Assembly: GCF_034808145.1 (NCBI RefSeq)
Contig: NZ_JAXHGM010000001.1
Location: 434,001 to 498,000 of the forward strand
Direction of reading: 5' to 3'
Origin: Halorubellus sp034808145
GTDB taxonomy: Archaea > Halobacteriota > Halobacteria > Halobacteriales > Natrialbaceae
Length of the DNA: 64,000 nt
Made by a program: the position numbers and the translations under genes
Part shown: in pieces, positions 24,196 to 32,725 of the stretch
Numbering within the stretch: position 1 is the stretch's first letter
Layout of the letters: every line of letters begins with the position of its first letter
The notes under the pieces: generated by a model
What the model was told of the DNA's origin: nothing
The model's database searches: none
What the model saw: only the letters and a program-made list of their open reading frames with translations

Positions 24196-25572
24196 TCAGT
24201 CGTCGCCGTGGTCGTGCGCGTCATGGTCGTGTCCGCCGTCGGTCGCCCCCGGCGTCCCGCCGGCGATGAGCGCGTCGCCGTCGCCGTCCATCATGTCGAG
24301 GTTCTTCAGGTTGTCGCGCTCCTCGAACTCCTCGACCGCGTCGACGAGGTCCTGCTGGGTGAGCGTCGTCCGCTCCTCCGTCAACGCTGACAGCACCGCC
24401 TCCCGCATCACCAACCGGAGGTCGCTCCCCGTCAGCCCCTCCGTGATGTCCGCGATCGCCTCCGGCTCGAACTCGTCGATGTCCATCGCGTGCGTGATGA
24501 GCCGGAGGATGTCAGACCGCATCCCGCGGTCCGGCTTCGGGAAGTTCACGATCTCGTCGAACCGCCGCCACGCCGCCGAATCCAGGTCGTCCGGGTGGTT
24601 CGTCGCCCCGATGAGCAGGACGTCGTCGTCGATCAGGGACATGTCGTCGATGCTCTTCAGGAGCGTGTTCACCGCACGCTTGATGGCGGCGTGCTCGTCC
24701 CCGCCGCGCGTCTTCGCGACGAAGTCGAACTCGTCCATGAACAGGATACACGGCGACAACCGCTTCGCGACCTCGAACGTCTTCTCGACGTTCTTCGCCG
24801 TCTCACCGAGGTACTGGCTCGTGATCATCGAGAGCTTCACCTCGACGAACGGCAGGTCGAGCGAGTGCGCGAGCCCCCGCGCCGTACTCGTCTTCCCCGT
24901 CCCCGGCGGCCCGACGAACAGGAGCTTCCCGATCTCACGGAGTCCGATCCGTGCGAGGTAATCACGGTGCTCGATGGCCTTCACGATCTTCTGAATCTCG
25001 TCCTCCTGCTCTTGCGTGAGGACGAGGTCGTCGAGGGTCATATCGATCTCCTCGGGCGCACGGATGTCGACGAGGTCGAGCATCTCCTCCTCGTCCTCGT
25101 CGTCCGAGTCGAAGTACTCGTCGAGCAGCGAGTCGATCCAGACGCGGTCGGCCTGGATCGGGCGGTTCGCTTCCCGCGCGGACTCGTAGTCGACGTCCGC
25201 GAACGCGTCCACGTCGAACGACCCGTCGGCGCCGTACGCGTACGCCAGCACGGGGTTCGTGTGGACGCGCTCGGCGTCCGCGTTCTCGGCGTACCACTCG
25301 ACGGCCATCGCCGTGTCCGCGAGCGATATCGAGCCCGAGAACTCGTCGCGTTCCGTGAACATCAACCCGGAGATGGCGTCCCAGGGATGGTCCGTGCTCG
25401 CGGCGGCGCGCGCCGTCGCGTTCGTCACCGACACGGGGCGTTTGACCTCCCCGTCGCTATAGAAGACACGCCGGTACCGCGGCGGCAAGTCGTTCTCGTC
25501 AAGCGTCCGTTCCTCGTTGTAGACGTGCGCCGTCAACAACAGTTCGACGACCGAGAGCGCCGCGTTGCTCAT
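24196..25572 (-). CDS. AAA+ ATPase with His/Asp-rich tail
   Basis: This 458-residue ATPase has a helical N-terminal domain of about 180 residues. Walker A follows (GPPGTGKT, 221-228), then Walker B (ILFMDEFD, D280-E281), the sensor region IGATNHPDDLD, and a C-terminal lid domain. The core resembles single-ring proteasomal or Cdc48-like ATPases, but the N-terminal domain is haloarchaea-specific. The last residues form a GGHDHDAHDHGDD tail that could bind metal ions. A TTAAACG box at 25595-25601 lies about 24-29 bases before the ATG. The function is not known to me. Confidence 0.8.
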   Translation of the reverse strand: MSNAALSVVELLLTAHVYNEERTLDENDLPPRYRRVFYSDGEVKRPVSVTNATARAAASTDHPWDAISGLMFTERDEFSGSISLADTAMAVEWYAENADAERVHTNPVLAYAYGADGSFDVDAFADVDYESAREANRPIQADRVWIDSLLDEYFDSDDEDEEEMLDLVDIRAPEEIDMTLDDLVLTQEQEDEIQKIVKAIEHRDYLARIGLREIGKLLFVGPPGTGKTSTARGLAHSLDLPFVEVKLSMITSQYLGETAKNVEKTFEVAKRLSPCILFMDEFDFVAKTRGGDEHAAIKRAVNTLLKSIDDMSLIDDDVLLIGATNHPDDLDSAAWRRFDEIVNFPKPDRGMRSDILRLITHAMDIDEFEPEAIADITEGLTGSDLRLVMREAVLSALTEERTTLTQQDLVDAVEEFEERDNLKNLDMMDGDGDALIAGGTPGATDGGHDHDAHDHGDD

Positions 25573-25599
25573 TCCCCGCGACGTACGAGCGGAACGCGT

Positions 25600-28218
25600 T
25601 TAAGACCGTCGAACCGGACGTCGCGTTGCCCTCGTTCGCGGCGTCGACGCACTCGAACGCGCCGACGGCGCCCCGATCGCGGTCGGCGCGAGCGCGCCGT
25701 CGACGACCGCGGTCGTCGTCCCGCCCGGCCGAACGGCCATCGTCACGGTCTCGGCGGCCGCGACGTCCGACGTTGCGGTCTCCGACCACGAGACGGCCGT
25801 CGCGTTCGCCGTCGTTATCGGCCCCGGCGACGGGTCGAGCGGCGCGTCGTTCGTCGACTGCTCGGGGTTCTCCCGCACGTAGAACAGGATGGGGCGCGAG
25901 TAATCGCCGTCCGGGTCGTCCCCGTACCGCTGGTGGACGACGCGCTCGTACCCGTTCTCGACGAGCCACTGGTGGAGCTCCTCGCCGCCGTCCTTCGGGA
26001 CCTTCGGCCCCTCGTTCTGGCCGAGCGCCACGACGACCGGCGGCCGCGTCTCGTTGAGCGTCCGACTGTCGTCCGTGTCGCCGTACACGAAGTGCTCGCC
26101 GGTCTGGTTCGCGTCGTACTGGTACATCTCCATGTACCACATCCACACGCGCCGGTCGTAGTACGGGCCCGGCGCCGGCGGCTGCGCGAGCCCGCTCTCG
26201 TTCGCGATGGCGAACTTGTCACCCCAGAAGAGGACGTCCACGTCACCCGGGCCACCACGCTCCATGCCGAGGTCCCGGACGCGCTCGAGCGTCGGTTTCG
26301 AGTCCGTCGACGGCTGCGCGTACTGGATTATCTCGTTGTCCGGACTCTGCGGGTTCGCGTAGACCTGGTCGGTGACCGCGAACCCCATCCAGCCGACGAC
26401 CGACAGCAGGAGGATCACGGCGAGCGCGACGCCCACGCCGTCGTCGAGCGTGAACGACTGCACGCCCCACCGGATGACTATCGCGAGCCCGACCGCGGCC
26501 GGGATGGCGAGCGGGACGATGGCGTGCGCGGTCGCCCACCCGGCCTGGATGTCGGTCGCTATCGGGTACCCGAGGACGCTCACGAACCCCCAGTAGCTCG
26601 CGAGCGCGACGAGGTCGCGCGGGCCGCCGTCGCCGTATCGGTCGACGAGGAAGCCGACGACGGCGAACGCGGACACGACGAGCGCGCCCGCTATCATCAC
26701 CTCGACGTAGTGCTTGAGGAACGCGGTGTAGGAGTGCTCGTGGCCGCCCCAGATGCGAGTGAACTCCTGCCAGCTGCCGACGAGGGCCTCCTCGACGACG
26801 AGCCGGAACTCGGTGGTGTCGCCGGCGAGCAGGCCGTCGAGCGACGAGTACAGTCCCATCTCGCCGGCGGTGTCCTCGCGGACGTCGGGCGGGCCGCCGC
26901 CGCCGACGGCCATGTAGCTGCCGCCGCGTGGCGCGTAGAAGAACACGATGATGGCGAGGAACTCGAGGACGGCGGTGACGGCGACTATCGCGGCCGTCCA
27001 GTTCACGCCGATCCAGTTCCACGGTCGAGAGCGGCCGGGACTGCTGGCGTCGTCGTCGGGCGTCGCCCGGTCCGGGTTCCACGCACCGCGGACGGCCGCC
27101 GGGAGGCGCTTCACGCGAACGGGGAGGAGCCAGCGGCCGTACGCGACCGCCGTTCGGAACGGCCCGCGGTCGGCGTCACCCCGGCTCGCGACGAACATGC
27201 GGTGGTCGAGGAGGAGTGCGGCGGCACCCAGCCAGCACGCGGCGTAGAGGAGGCCGTTCTCCTTCGTCGTCATCCCGACCGCGAACGCGCCGACGCTCCC
27301 GTACACGTACCGGTACCGGCGCGTGTCGTAGTACCGGACCGCGAGTCCGGCCGCGAGCAGCATGAATGCCGCGAGCGGGACGTCGTTCCGCATGAACCGC
27401 GAGTAGTACACGAGCACCGGGTTGAGTGTGAGGAGGAGTCCGAGCGCGACGACCTCGCTGTCCCGGAGGTGCTCGCGGAACAGCCACGCGGTCAACGGCA
27501 GGAGCGCGCCGATGACGGCGACGGCGACCCGGGACGAGAAGTCCGACGGGCCGAGAACCTCGAACACGTACTTGTTCACGTGGAAGAGGAACGGCCCGTG
27601 AACGATGGCGCGGTACTCCCAGACCCCGGATTCGAGGTAGCGGATGATCCAGTACCCGACCCGCCCCTCGTCCTGGTGAGCGACGCGCGCCCCGAGGTTC
27701 ACGAACCGAAGCACGAACCCCGCGACCGTCATCGCGACGAGCGACGCCAGCACGGTCAGCGACGTGTCCGGGAACGGCGTCCGTCGGTTCGCCGCCGCCA
27801 ACAACCCCGCGTCCGCGTCGCTATCGTCGTCGACCGCGTCCTCGCTCGCGCGTTCGTCGGCGGTGGACTCCTCGGGAGTCGAGCCGTCGTCCGCGGTGTC
27901 GTCCGTGGACGCGGACGCGTCCGACCGGGACGGGACCGCGTCACCGAACTCGAACCCACCGTCGTCCTCGTCTCCCGGTCCGTCGTCGGTCGACCCGTCG
28001 GCTGGCGGTTCGGTGTCGTCGATTGCGGGTTCGGGGCTGCCAGTTGATCGTTCGTCGTCGGTTTCGCCGGTGTCGCTCTCTCCTGTAGCGTCCCGGTCCG
28101 CCTGCTCGTCGCCGTCCGGCTCGTCGACTGCGTCGGCGTCGCCGTCGTCGGGCGGCCCGTGCTCGGGTCGCGTGGGGTCCTCGTCGGAATCGGAGGGCTC
28201 CGAGGACTCGTCGGTCAT
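25600..28218 (-). CDS. Agl23-like membrane protein (flippase activity-associated, TIGR03663)
   Basis: This 872-residue protein begins with about 145 acidic, disordered residues, then has some 12 transmembrane helices in the mannosyltransferase-like arrangement (HQDEGRVGYWIIRYLE loop near residue 180; FMRNDVPLAAFM; MTTKENGLLYA). An extracytoplasmic region near the end holds VLFWGDKFAIANESG and WMWYMEMYQYD. The family, annotated as Agl23, acts with dolichol-linked glycan assembly and flipping in haloarchaeal N-glycosylation. The final 25 codons turn abruptly Arg/Ser/Thr-rich (see findings). It is upstream of the AAA+ gene by 27 bases, possibly in one operon. Confidence 0.85.
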   Translation of the reverse strand: MTDESSEPSDSDEDPTRPEHGPPDDGDADAVDEPDGDEQADRDATGESDTGETDDERSTGSPEPAIDDTEPPADGSTDDGPGDEDDGGFEFGDAVPSRSDASASTDDTADDGSTPEESTADERASEDAVDDDSDADAGLLAAANRRTPFPDTSLTVLASLVAMTVAGFVLRFVNLGARVAHQDEGRVGYWIIRYLESGVWEYRAIVHGPFLFHVNKYVFEVLGPSDFSSRVAVAVIGALLPLTAWLFREHLRDSEVVALGLLLTLNPVLVYYSRFMRNDVPLAAFMLLAAGLAVRYYDTRRYRYVYGSVGAFAVGMTTKENGLLYAACWLGAAALLLDHRMFVASRGDADRGPFRTAVAYGRWLLPVRVKRLPAAVRGAWNPDRATPDDDASSPGRSRPWNWIGVNWTAAIVAVTAVLEFLAIIVFFYAPRGGSYMAVGGGGPPDVREDTAGEMGLYSSLDGLLAGDTTEFRLVVEEALVGSWQEFTRIWGGHEHSYTAFLKHYVEVMIAGALVVSAFAVVGFLVDRYGDGGPRDLVALASYWGFVSVLGYPIATDIQAGWATAHAIVPLAIPAAVGLAIVIRWGVQSFTLDDGVGVALAVILLLSVVGWMGFAVTDQVYANPQSPDNEIIQYAQPSTDSKPTLERVRDLGMERGGPGDVDVLFWGDKFAIANESGLAQPPAPGPYYDRRVWMWYMEMYQYDANQTGEHFVYGDTDDSRTLNETRPPVVVALGQNEGPKVPKDGGEELHQWLVENGYERVVHQRYGDDPDGDYSRPILFYVRENPEQSTNDAPLDPSPGPITTANATAVSWSETATSDVAAAETVTMAVRPGGTTTAVVDGALAPTAIGAPSARSSASTPRTRATRRPVRRS

Positions 28219-28284
28219 TGTTCTCGGAGAATCCGTGCGGGGGTAAACGCTTTTTGCTATCTGGCGCCCGGCGTCGACCGCGTA

Positions 28285-28310
28285 AACTCCGGACTCCGGC
28301 GTCCGGAGTT
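28285..28310. promoter_or_regulatory. Perfect 9-bp inverted repeat upstream of the thiolase promoter
   Basis: AACTCCGGA (28285-28293) and TCCGGAGTT (28302-28310) are exact reverse complements with an 8-base spacer. The element ends 7 bases before a TGTTTTAT box and so could be an operator or activator site for the thiolase gene. Confidence 0.6.
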
Positions 28311-28316
28311 CTGCGG

Positions 28317-28324
28317 TGTTTTAT
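28317..28324 (+). promoter_or_regulatory. TATA-like box of the thiolase gene
   Basis: TGTTTTAT lies 26-33 bases before the ATG at 28350, consistent with a leaderless transcript. Confidence 0.55.
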
Positions 28325-28349
28325 GCCGACGGCCTGCCACAGTACGTGC

Positions 28350-29495
28350 ATGGAACCACAGACACCCGTCATCGCGGCTGCGTACCGAACACCGCAGGGC
28401 AAGAAGGACGGCGTCTACTCCGACATCCGCGGCGAGGACCTCTCGGTCCCGCTCATCGACAAGATCCTCGACGAGAACGAGCTCGACGGCGAGGACGTCG
28501 ACGACCTCATGTGGGGCTGTGCGCAACAGCGCGGCCAGCAGGACAACAACGTGGCGCGCGTCATCGCGCTCATGAGCGACCTCGGCGAGAAGGTGCCGGC
28601 GACCACCATCAACCGCTGGTGTGCGTCCTCGATGCAGTCCGTGATCTCCGCGAGCGACGCGATCGCCGCCGGGAACCGCGACGCCATCATCGCCGGCGGG
28701 TTCGAGCACATGACGAACGTCCCCATGGAGGGGGGGATGGACGGCCGGAGCTTCCACCCGGACTTCCAGGACATGTACAACATGATCGAACTCCAGATGG
28801 GGATGACCGCGGAGAAGGTCGCCGACGAGTACGACATCTCGCGGGAAGCCCAGGACCGCTACGCGGCCCAGAGCCAGCAGCGCGCCGCCGCGGCGACCGA
28901 GGAGGGCCGGTTCGACGACGAGATCGTCCCGATCGAGACGCCCGACGGCGAGGTCACGAAGGACGAGGGCATCCGGCCGGGGACGGACTTCGAGACGCTG
29001 CAGGGACTCCCGACGGTGTTCATGGAGGACGTCACCGCGGGGAACTCCAGCCAGATCAGTGACGGTGCGTCGGCGACGCTCGTCACGTCCAAAGCGTTCG
29101 CGGAGGAGCACGACCTCGAGATTCTCGCAGAGGTCGGCGCGAACAACGTCGCGGGCGTCGACCCGACCGTGATGGGTATCGGGCCGGTGCCGGCGACGCG
29201 CGGCCTCCTCGAGCGGAGCGGGCGCGACATCGACGACTACGACCTCGTGGAGCTGAACGAGGCGTTCGCGTCCCAGACCGTGTACGCTCGCGAAGAGCTC
29301 GGTATCGACGAGGACATCTTCAACGTGAACGGCGGCGCAATCGCCATCGGGCACCCGCTCGGCGCCTCCGGCGCGCGCCTCCCGGTGACGCTCATCCACG
29401 AACTCCGCAAGCGCGGCGGCGGTCGCGGCCTCGCCACCCTCTGCGTCGGGTTCGGTCAAGGAGCCGCCATCGAGTTCGAAGTGGAAGGCGAGTAA
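28350..29495 (+). CDS. Acetyl-CoA acyltransferase (thiolase)
   Basis: This 381-residue thiolase starts MEPQTPVIAAAYRTPQGKK. Catalytic residues are C91 (NRWCASSMQ), the NEAFASQ stretch, H in GGAIAIGHPLGASGAR and C in TLCVGFGQG. It catalyses reversible condensation or thiolysis of acyl-CoA, in fatty acid degradation or polyhydroxyalkanoate/isoprenoid supply; the substrate cannot be told apart here. I chose the ATG at 28350 because the upstream residues of the frame are Arg-rich shadow and a TATA box fits. It is divergent from Agl23, and a T5 tract follows the stop. Confidence 0.93.
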   Translation: MEPQTPVIAAAYRTPQGKKDGVYSDIRGEDLSVPLIDKILDENELDGEDVDDLMWGCAQQRGQQDNNVARVIALMSDLGEKVPATTINRWCASSMQSVISASDAIAAGNRDAIIAGGFEHMTNVPMEGGMDGRSFHPDFQDMYNMIELQMGMTAEKVADEYDISREAQDRYAAQSQQRAAAATEEGRFDDEIVPIETPDGEVTKDEGIRPGTDFETLQGLPTVFMEDVTAGNSSQISDGASATLVTSKAFAEEHDLEILAEVGANNVAGVDPTVMGIGPVPATRGLLERSGRDIDDYDLVELNEAFASQTVYAREELGIDEDIFNVNGGAIAIGHPLGASGARLPVTLIHELRKRGGGRGLATLCVGFGQGAAIEFEVEGE

Positions 29496-29513
29496 GCGAG
29501 CGTTCGCGGTCAG

Positions 29514-29518
29514 TTTTT
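29514..29518 (+). terminator. Oligo-T termination signal after the thiolase gene
   Basis: A run of five T residues lies 19 bases after the thiolase stop. Haloarchaeal transcripts commonly end at short U tracts; homopolymer T runs are rare in this GC-rich window. Confidence 0.4.
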
Positions 29519-29604
29519 CGGCTACGTTCTTCGAGCCGCGGGGGCGGGGTGGCTGTGTCGCTGGATTCCGAACAGGGATACGGTCGAGACGGCTAGCCGC
29601 TGGT

Positions 29605-30258
29605 ATGGTTCGTCGTCGGTCGGTCCTGGGTGTCGGTGCGTTGGCTGGAGCGAGTGCGCTCGCCGGCTGTTCGGTGCTCGGTTCGGAGAGCGAGGGGACG
29701 CCGGCGCGGTTCGGGCGCGGTGCGACGGCGCCCGCGGACCCGGAGCTGGTGGCGCTCGACGACGCGCGCGCCGGGAGTGGGCCGCGTGGCGTGCTCGAGT
29801 CGTCGACGGCGGCGTTCGAGCGCGCGGACGGGACGCTCGTGGTCGTGAGCTTCCATCGCGTTCGCTCGGGGGCGAGCGCGTTCGGGTCGGACTGGCGGTA
29901 CGCGAACGTCCGCGGCGAGCACGACTGGACGGCCGCCGACGGGCGCGTGACGGCCGCGGAGACGAACATGACGTCCGTGGACGCGGACAGCCCCGACGCC
30001 GCGTTCCGGCTCGCCGCCAGCACGGGCGACCGAACGCGGTCGTGGCGGGTCGTCCTGCCGGAGCCGTCCACGCAAGGGGTCGCGTACCGGTTCCGGACGA
30101 CGTTCGACCCCGCGACCGAGTTCACCGACGGCGACGCGCTCGCGACGATCCGCGGCGGGACGAGACTCACGGACGGGAGCGTCTTGGACGGGACGCAGAC
30201 GGTGGACGCGACGCTCGAACTCGTCTACGGCGACACGACCGCCGAGAGCGATGCGTGA
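29605..30258 (+). CDS. Tat lipoprotein of unknown function
   Basis: This 217-residue protein starts VRRRSVLGVGALAG and has the twin-arginine signal followed by the lipobox ALAGC near residue 22, so it is an exported, lipid-anchored surface protein. The mature part is beta-rich (FHRVRSGASAFGSDWRYANVRG) and acidic. I find no enzymatic motif; it may be a binding or structural surface protein. It is followed by a triple repeat leading to the gnd gene. Confidence 0.75.
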   Translation: MVRRRSVLGVGALAGASALAGCSVLGSESEGTPARFGRGATAPADPELVALDDARAGSGPRGVLESSTAAFERADGTLVVVSFHRVRSGASAFGSDWRYANVRGEHDWTAADGRVTAAETNMTSVDADSPDAAFRLAASTGDRTRSWRVVLPEPSTQGVAYRFRTTFDPATEFTDGDALATIRGGTRLTDGSVLDGTQTVDATLELVYGDTTAESDA

Positions 30259-30267
30259 GGGCGTGGA

Positions 30268-30378
30268 ACCTACTGGCCGGTCCTGACTTCGGGGGCATCG
30301 CGAGACCTATCGGTCGGTCCTCGGTCGGGGGAAACGTCGCGAGACCTACCTTTCAGTCCTCGGTCCGGGGGACGTCGT
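30268..30378. repeat. Triple degenerate repeat (37-39 bp) across the gnd 3' end
   Basis: Three units begin with acct at 30268, 30305 and 30344. They share gtcct-c-ggtc-ggggg cores and a tcgcgagacct junction. The last unit covers the final codons and stop of the minus-strand 6-phosphogluconate dehydrogenase gene; the others extend past the stop. Confidence 0.7.
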
Positions 30379-31258
30379 GCCGGCCGAACCCGTACCGGAG
30401 GCGGTTCGCGAGCCGCCGCGAGAACTTCCCGGGGTCCGCGGCGCGCGAATCGAAGCGTTCGCCGAGCGCCTCGTAGATGAGCGGCACCGCGACCTCCTGC
30501 TCGAGGGCCTCCTGGACGGTCCACGTGCCCGTCGAGCCGCCTTCGACGCGGTCGGCGACCGTCCCGAGGTCGTTGCCTTCCTCGCGGAACGCCTCCTCGC
30601 AGAGTTCGAGGAGCCACGACCGGATGACGGCGCCGTTGTTCCACGTGCGAGCGACCGACTCGAGGTCGAGGTCGTACCGGCCGTTCGCGAGGAGCTCGAA
30701 CCCCTCGCCGTAGGTCTGCATGAGCGCGTACTCCACGCCGTTGTGCACCATCTTCACGTAGTGCCCCGAGCCGGCGGGCCCCATCCGGTCGTGGCCGTCG
30801 GGGCCGGTCGCGACCGCGTCGAACACCGGGACGAGCTCGTCGTACGCCCACTCGGGGCCGCCGACCATCAGCGAGAAACCGTTCTCGGCGCCCGCGGGAC
30901 CGCCCGAGGTCCCGCAGTCGAGGTACGCGGCGTCGGTCGACTCGGCGCGACGCACGGAGTCCTCGAAGTACGAGTTGCCGCCGTCGACGACGACGTCGTC
31001 GCCGTCGAGATATGACTCGAGGTCGTCGAGCGCGGCGTCGACCGCGTCCCCGGCTGGCACCATCAACCAGATTCGTTTGTCGTCGCCGAGTCGCTCCGCG
31101 AGGTCGACGACGGAATCGGCGGCGGTCGCGCCCGCGTCGGCCGCGTCCGCGACCGCGTGCTCGTCGAGGTCGAACGCGACCACGTCGTGGCCCGCGTCCA
31201 GTGTCCGGTCGACGACGATGCGCCCCATCCGACCGAGGCCGATGACGCCCAGTTGCAT
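30353..31258 (-). CDS. gnd: 6-Phosphogluconate dehydrogenase (decarboxylating)
   Basis: This 301-residue enzyme oxidises 6-phosphogluconate to ribulose 5-phosphate, the oxidative pentose phosphate route used in haloarchaea. The Rossmann start is MQLGVIGLGRMGRIVV, the substrate loop is VDGGNSYFEDSVRRAE with CGTSGGPAGAENG (about residue 115-125), and the catalytic KMVHNGVEYALMQ (K near residue 168) follows. It is the short, single-domain dimeric form related to YqeC/Gnd1, not the 470-residue form. Cofactor preference cannot be read off. The start ATG is at 31258. Confidence 0.92.
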   Translation of the reverse strand: MQLGVIGLGRMGRIVVDRTLDAGHDVVAFDLDEHAVADAADAGATAADSVVDLAERLGDDKRIWLMVPAGDAVDAALDDLESYLDGDDVVVDGGNSYFEDSVRRAESTDAAYLDCGTSGGPAGAENGFSLMVGGPEWAYDELVPVFDAVATGPDGHDRMGPAGSGHYVKMVHNGVEYALMQTYGEGFELLANGRYDLDLESVARTWNNGAVIRSWLLELCEEAFREEGNDLGTVADRVEGGSTGTWTVQEALEQEVAVPLIYEALGERFDSRAADPGKFSRRLANRLRYGFGRHDVPRTED

Positions 31259-31328
31259 GCGTCGGCGTGCGCGGACCGGACAGGTAGTGATTCCGGTCGC
31301 CGACGAGCGGGTGGTTCGCGCGGGCGAC

Positions 31329-31493
31329 CTAGCGGACCTGCGTGAGACAGGTCGCGTCCGCGGACTGGATCCACGCGTCCTCGGCCTCCGCGTCGAACAC
31401 GACGAGGTCGCCGTCGTCGGTCTCGATCGCCGTGTAGCGCTCGGGGACGGGCGGGTCGTCTATCGCGTCGGGGTCGTAGACGTCTGCTCCCAT
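31329..31493 (-). CDS. Small conserved haloarchaeal protein, 54 aa
   Basis: This 54-residue protein starts MGADVYDPDAIDDPPVPER and has a compact strand set (RYTAIETDDGDLVVFDAEAEDAWIQS). The PERYTAIET...DAWIQSD pattern recurs in small haloarchaeal proteins I have seen, without a known function. It is divergent from the hotdog gene. I chose the ATG at 31493; earlier codons are shadow. Confidence 0.6.
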   Translation of the reverse strand: MGADVYDPDAIDDPPVPERYTAIETDDGDLVVFDAEAEDAWIQSADATCLTQVR

Positions 31494-31605
31494 CGTACTG
31501 TTCTCGACGCTCTGTTGCACGTCCACGAGAATAGCAGTCGCACCTAACACGATAGGGGCCCGAGAACACACAACGCGTTTGAGGTTGGGGTGCGGAGGGT
31601 TGGGC

Positions 31606-32043
31606 ATGGACTTGGCGGACATCATGTCCCAGATTCCGTACTGTCGCCACCTCGGCATCGAGGTCACCACCGCCGAGGACGGCCACGCCGAAGGCGAACT
31701 CGCGTTCGACGACCATCACTCGTCGGTCCCCGGCAGCGACGTCGCACACGGCGCCGTCGTCCACGGGCTCGCCGACACCGTCGCCGGCGCCGCCGTCATC
31801 TCCCTCCACCATAGGCCCACGCCCACCATCGACATCCGGTTCGACCACCTCGCGCCCGCTCGCGGCGACCTCCACGCCGAGGCCGACGTCCGCAAGGACG
31901 GCGACACCGTCGCCGTCGCCGACGTCAAGATCACGCACGACGACACGCTCGTCGCGACCGCCCGCGGGACGTTCAAGACCGCCGGCGACGTCGACGGGTC
32001 CGCGTGGAGCGAGAGCACCCGACTCGGCGACGACGCCGACTGA
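31606..32043 (+). CDS. PaaI-type hotdog thioesterase
   Basis: This 145-residue protein has a single hotdog fold of the PaaI/YbgC type. The DLADIMSQIPYCRHLGIEV start, the HHSSVPGSDVAHGAVVHGLADTVAG central helix with its conserved His/Gly/Asp, and the late DVKITHDDTLVATARGTF strand are typical. The enzyme hydrolyses acyl-CoA thioesters; the substrate is unknown. I chose the ATG at 31606 to match the family length. Confidence 0.85.
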   Translation: MDLADIMSQIPYCRHLGIEVTTAEDGHAEGELAFDDHHSSVPGSDVAHGAVVHGLADTVAGAAVISLHHRPTPTIDIRFDHLAPARGDLHAEADVRKDGDTVAVADVKITHDDTLVATARGTFKTAGDVDGSAWSESTRLGDDAD

Positions 32044-32066
32044 GGACGGGCGATAGCGAGCGCGAA

Positions 32067-32110
32067 CACCGACGGTACCGAGGGCGGCCACCGACGGTAC
32101 CGGGCGCGGG
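32067..32110. repeat. 22-bp direct repeat after the hotdog gene
   Basis: The 14-base string caccgacggtaccg occurs at 32067 and again at 32089, with similar flanks, 22 bases apart. The array begins 24 bases after the hotdog stop. Confidence 0.7.
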
Positions 32111-32184
32111 TCACGCGACGGACGCGGGCGACACCCAACGTCGGAAGGCACGGGCTTTTGGTCGCTCACCCCGAACGTTCGTGT

Positions 32185-32595
32185 ATGCTCGGTAACCCGA
32201 AGCTCCGGAAGGTCGCGTCACTCGGAACGGTCGCCGTCGGCGTCGTCACGCTCGTCGCCCCGAAGAAAGCCGCCGTCCTCGGCGACAAGCTCTCGCTCGC
32301 CACCCGCTACGAGGACCTCGGTGACGGCGAGTTCACGCCCCGCGACTGGTACGTCGACGCGACGCGCGCCAGCGGCGCCGGCATGATCGCCGCCGGACTC
32401 ACCGGATTCCTCCTCGCGGCGAGCGCCGAACCAACCACCGACACCGAGGCGGACGTCACCGACATCGACGAGGAACCGGACGCACTCACCACCGAAGACG
32501 ACGAAGCCGACGACGTCGACGTCGACGACGCGGCAGCGACCGACGACCCCGTCGAGATCGACCTCGAGGACGCCGACGAACACGACGACGACTGA
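32185..32595 (+). CDS. Membrane-associated protein with acidic tail
   Basis: This 136-residue protein opens MLGNPKLRKVASLGTVAVG, has two hydrophobic segments (about residues 9-25 and 62-79) joined by a more polar stretch containing a conserved-looking RYEDLGDGEFTPRDWYVDATRA, and ends in an acidic tail of about 50 residues rich in Asp and Thr. The acidic tail is probably cytoplasmic and disordered. Function unknown. Confidence 0.6.
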   Translation: MLGNPKLRKVASLGTVAVGVVTLVAPKKAAVLGDKLSLATRYEDLGDGEFTPRDWYVDATRASGAGMIAAGLTGFLLAASAEPTTDTEADVTDIDEEPDALTTEDDEADDVDVDDAAATDDPVEIDLEDADEHDDD

Positions 32596-32725
32596 CCGAC
32601 ACCCCAGCTCGCCGCGACGCCGCCCCCACGAACCACGACCGGTTCGAAACCCAATCGACCGGGACTGCAATCGTCTGCGTACCCAGCGAGAGCTGCTACC
32701 CCGCTAGCCGTCGCGCGCTCGCCGG

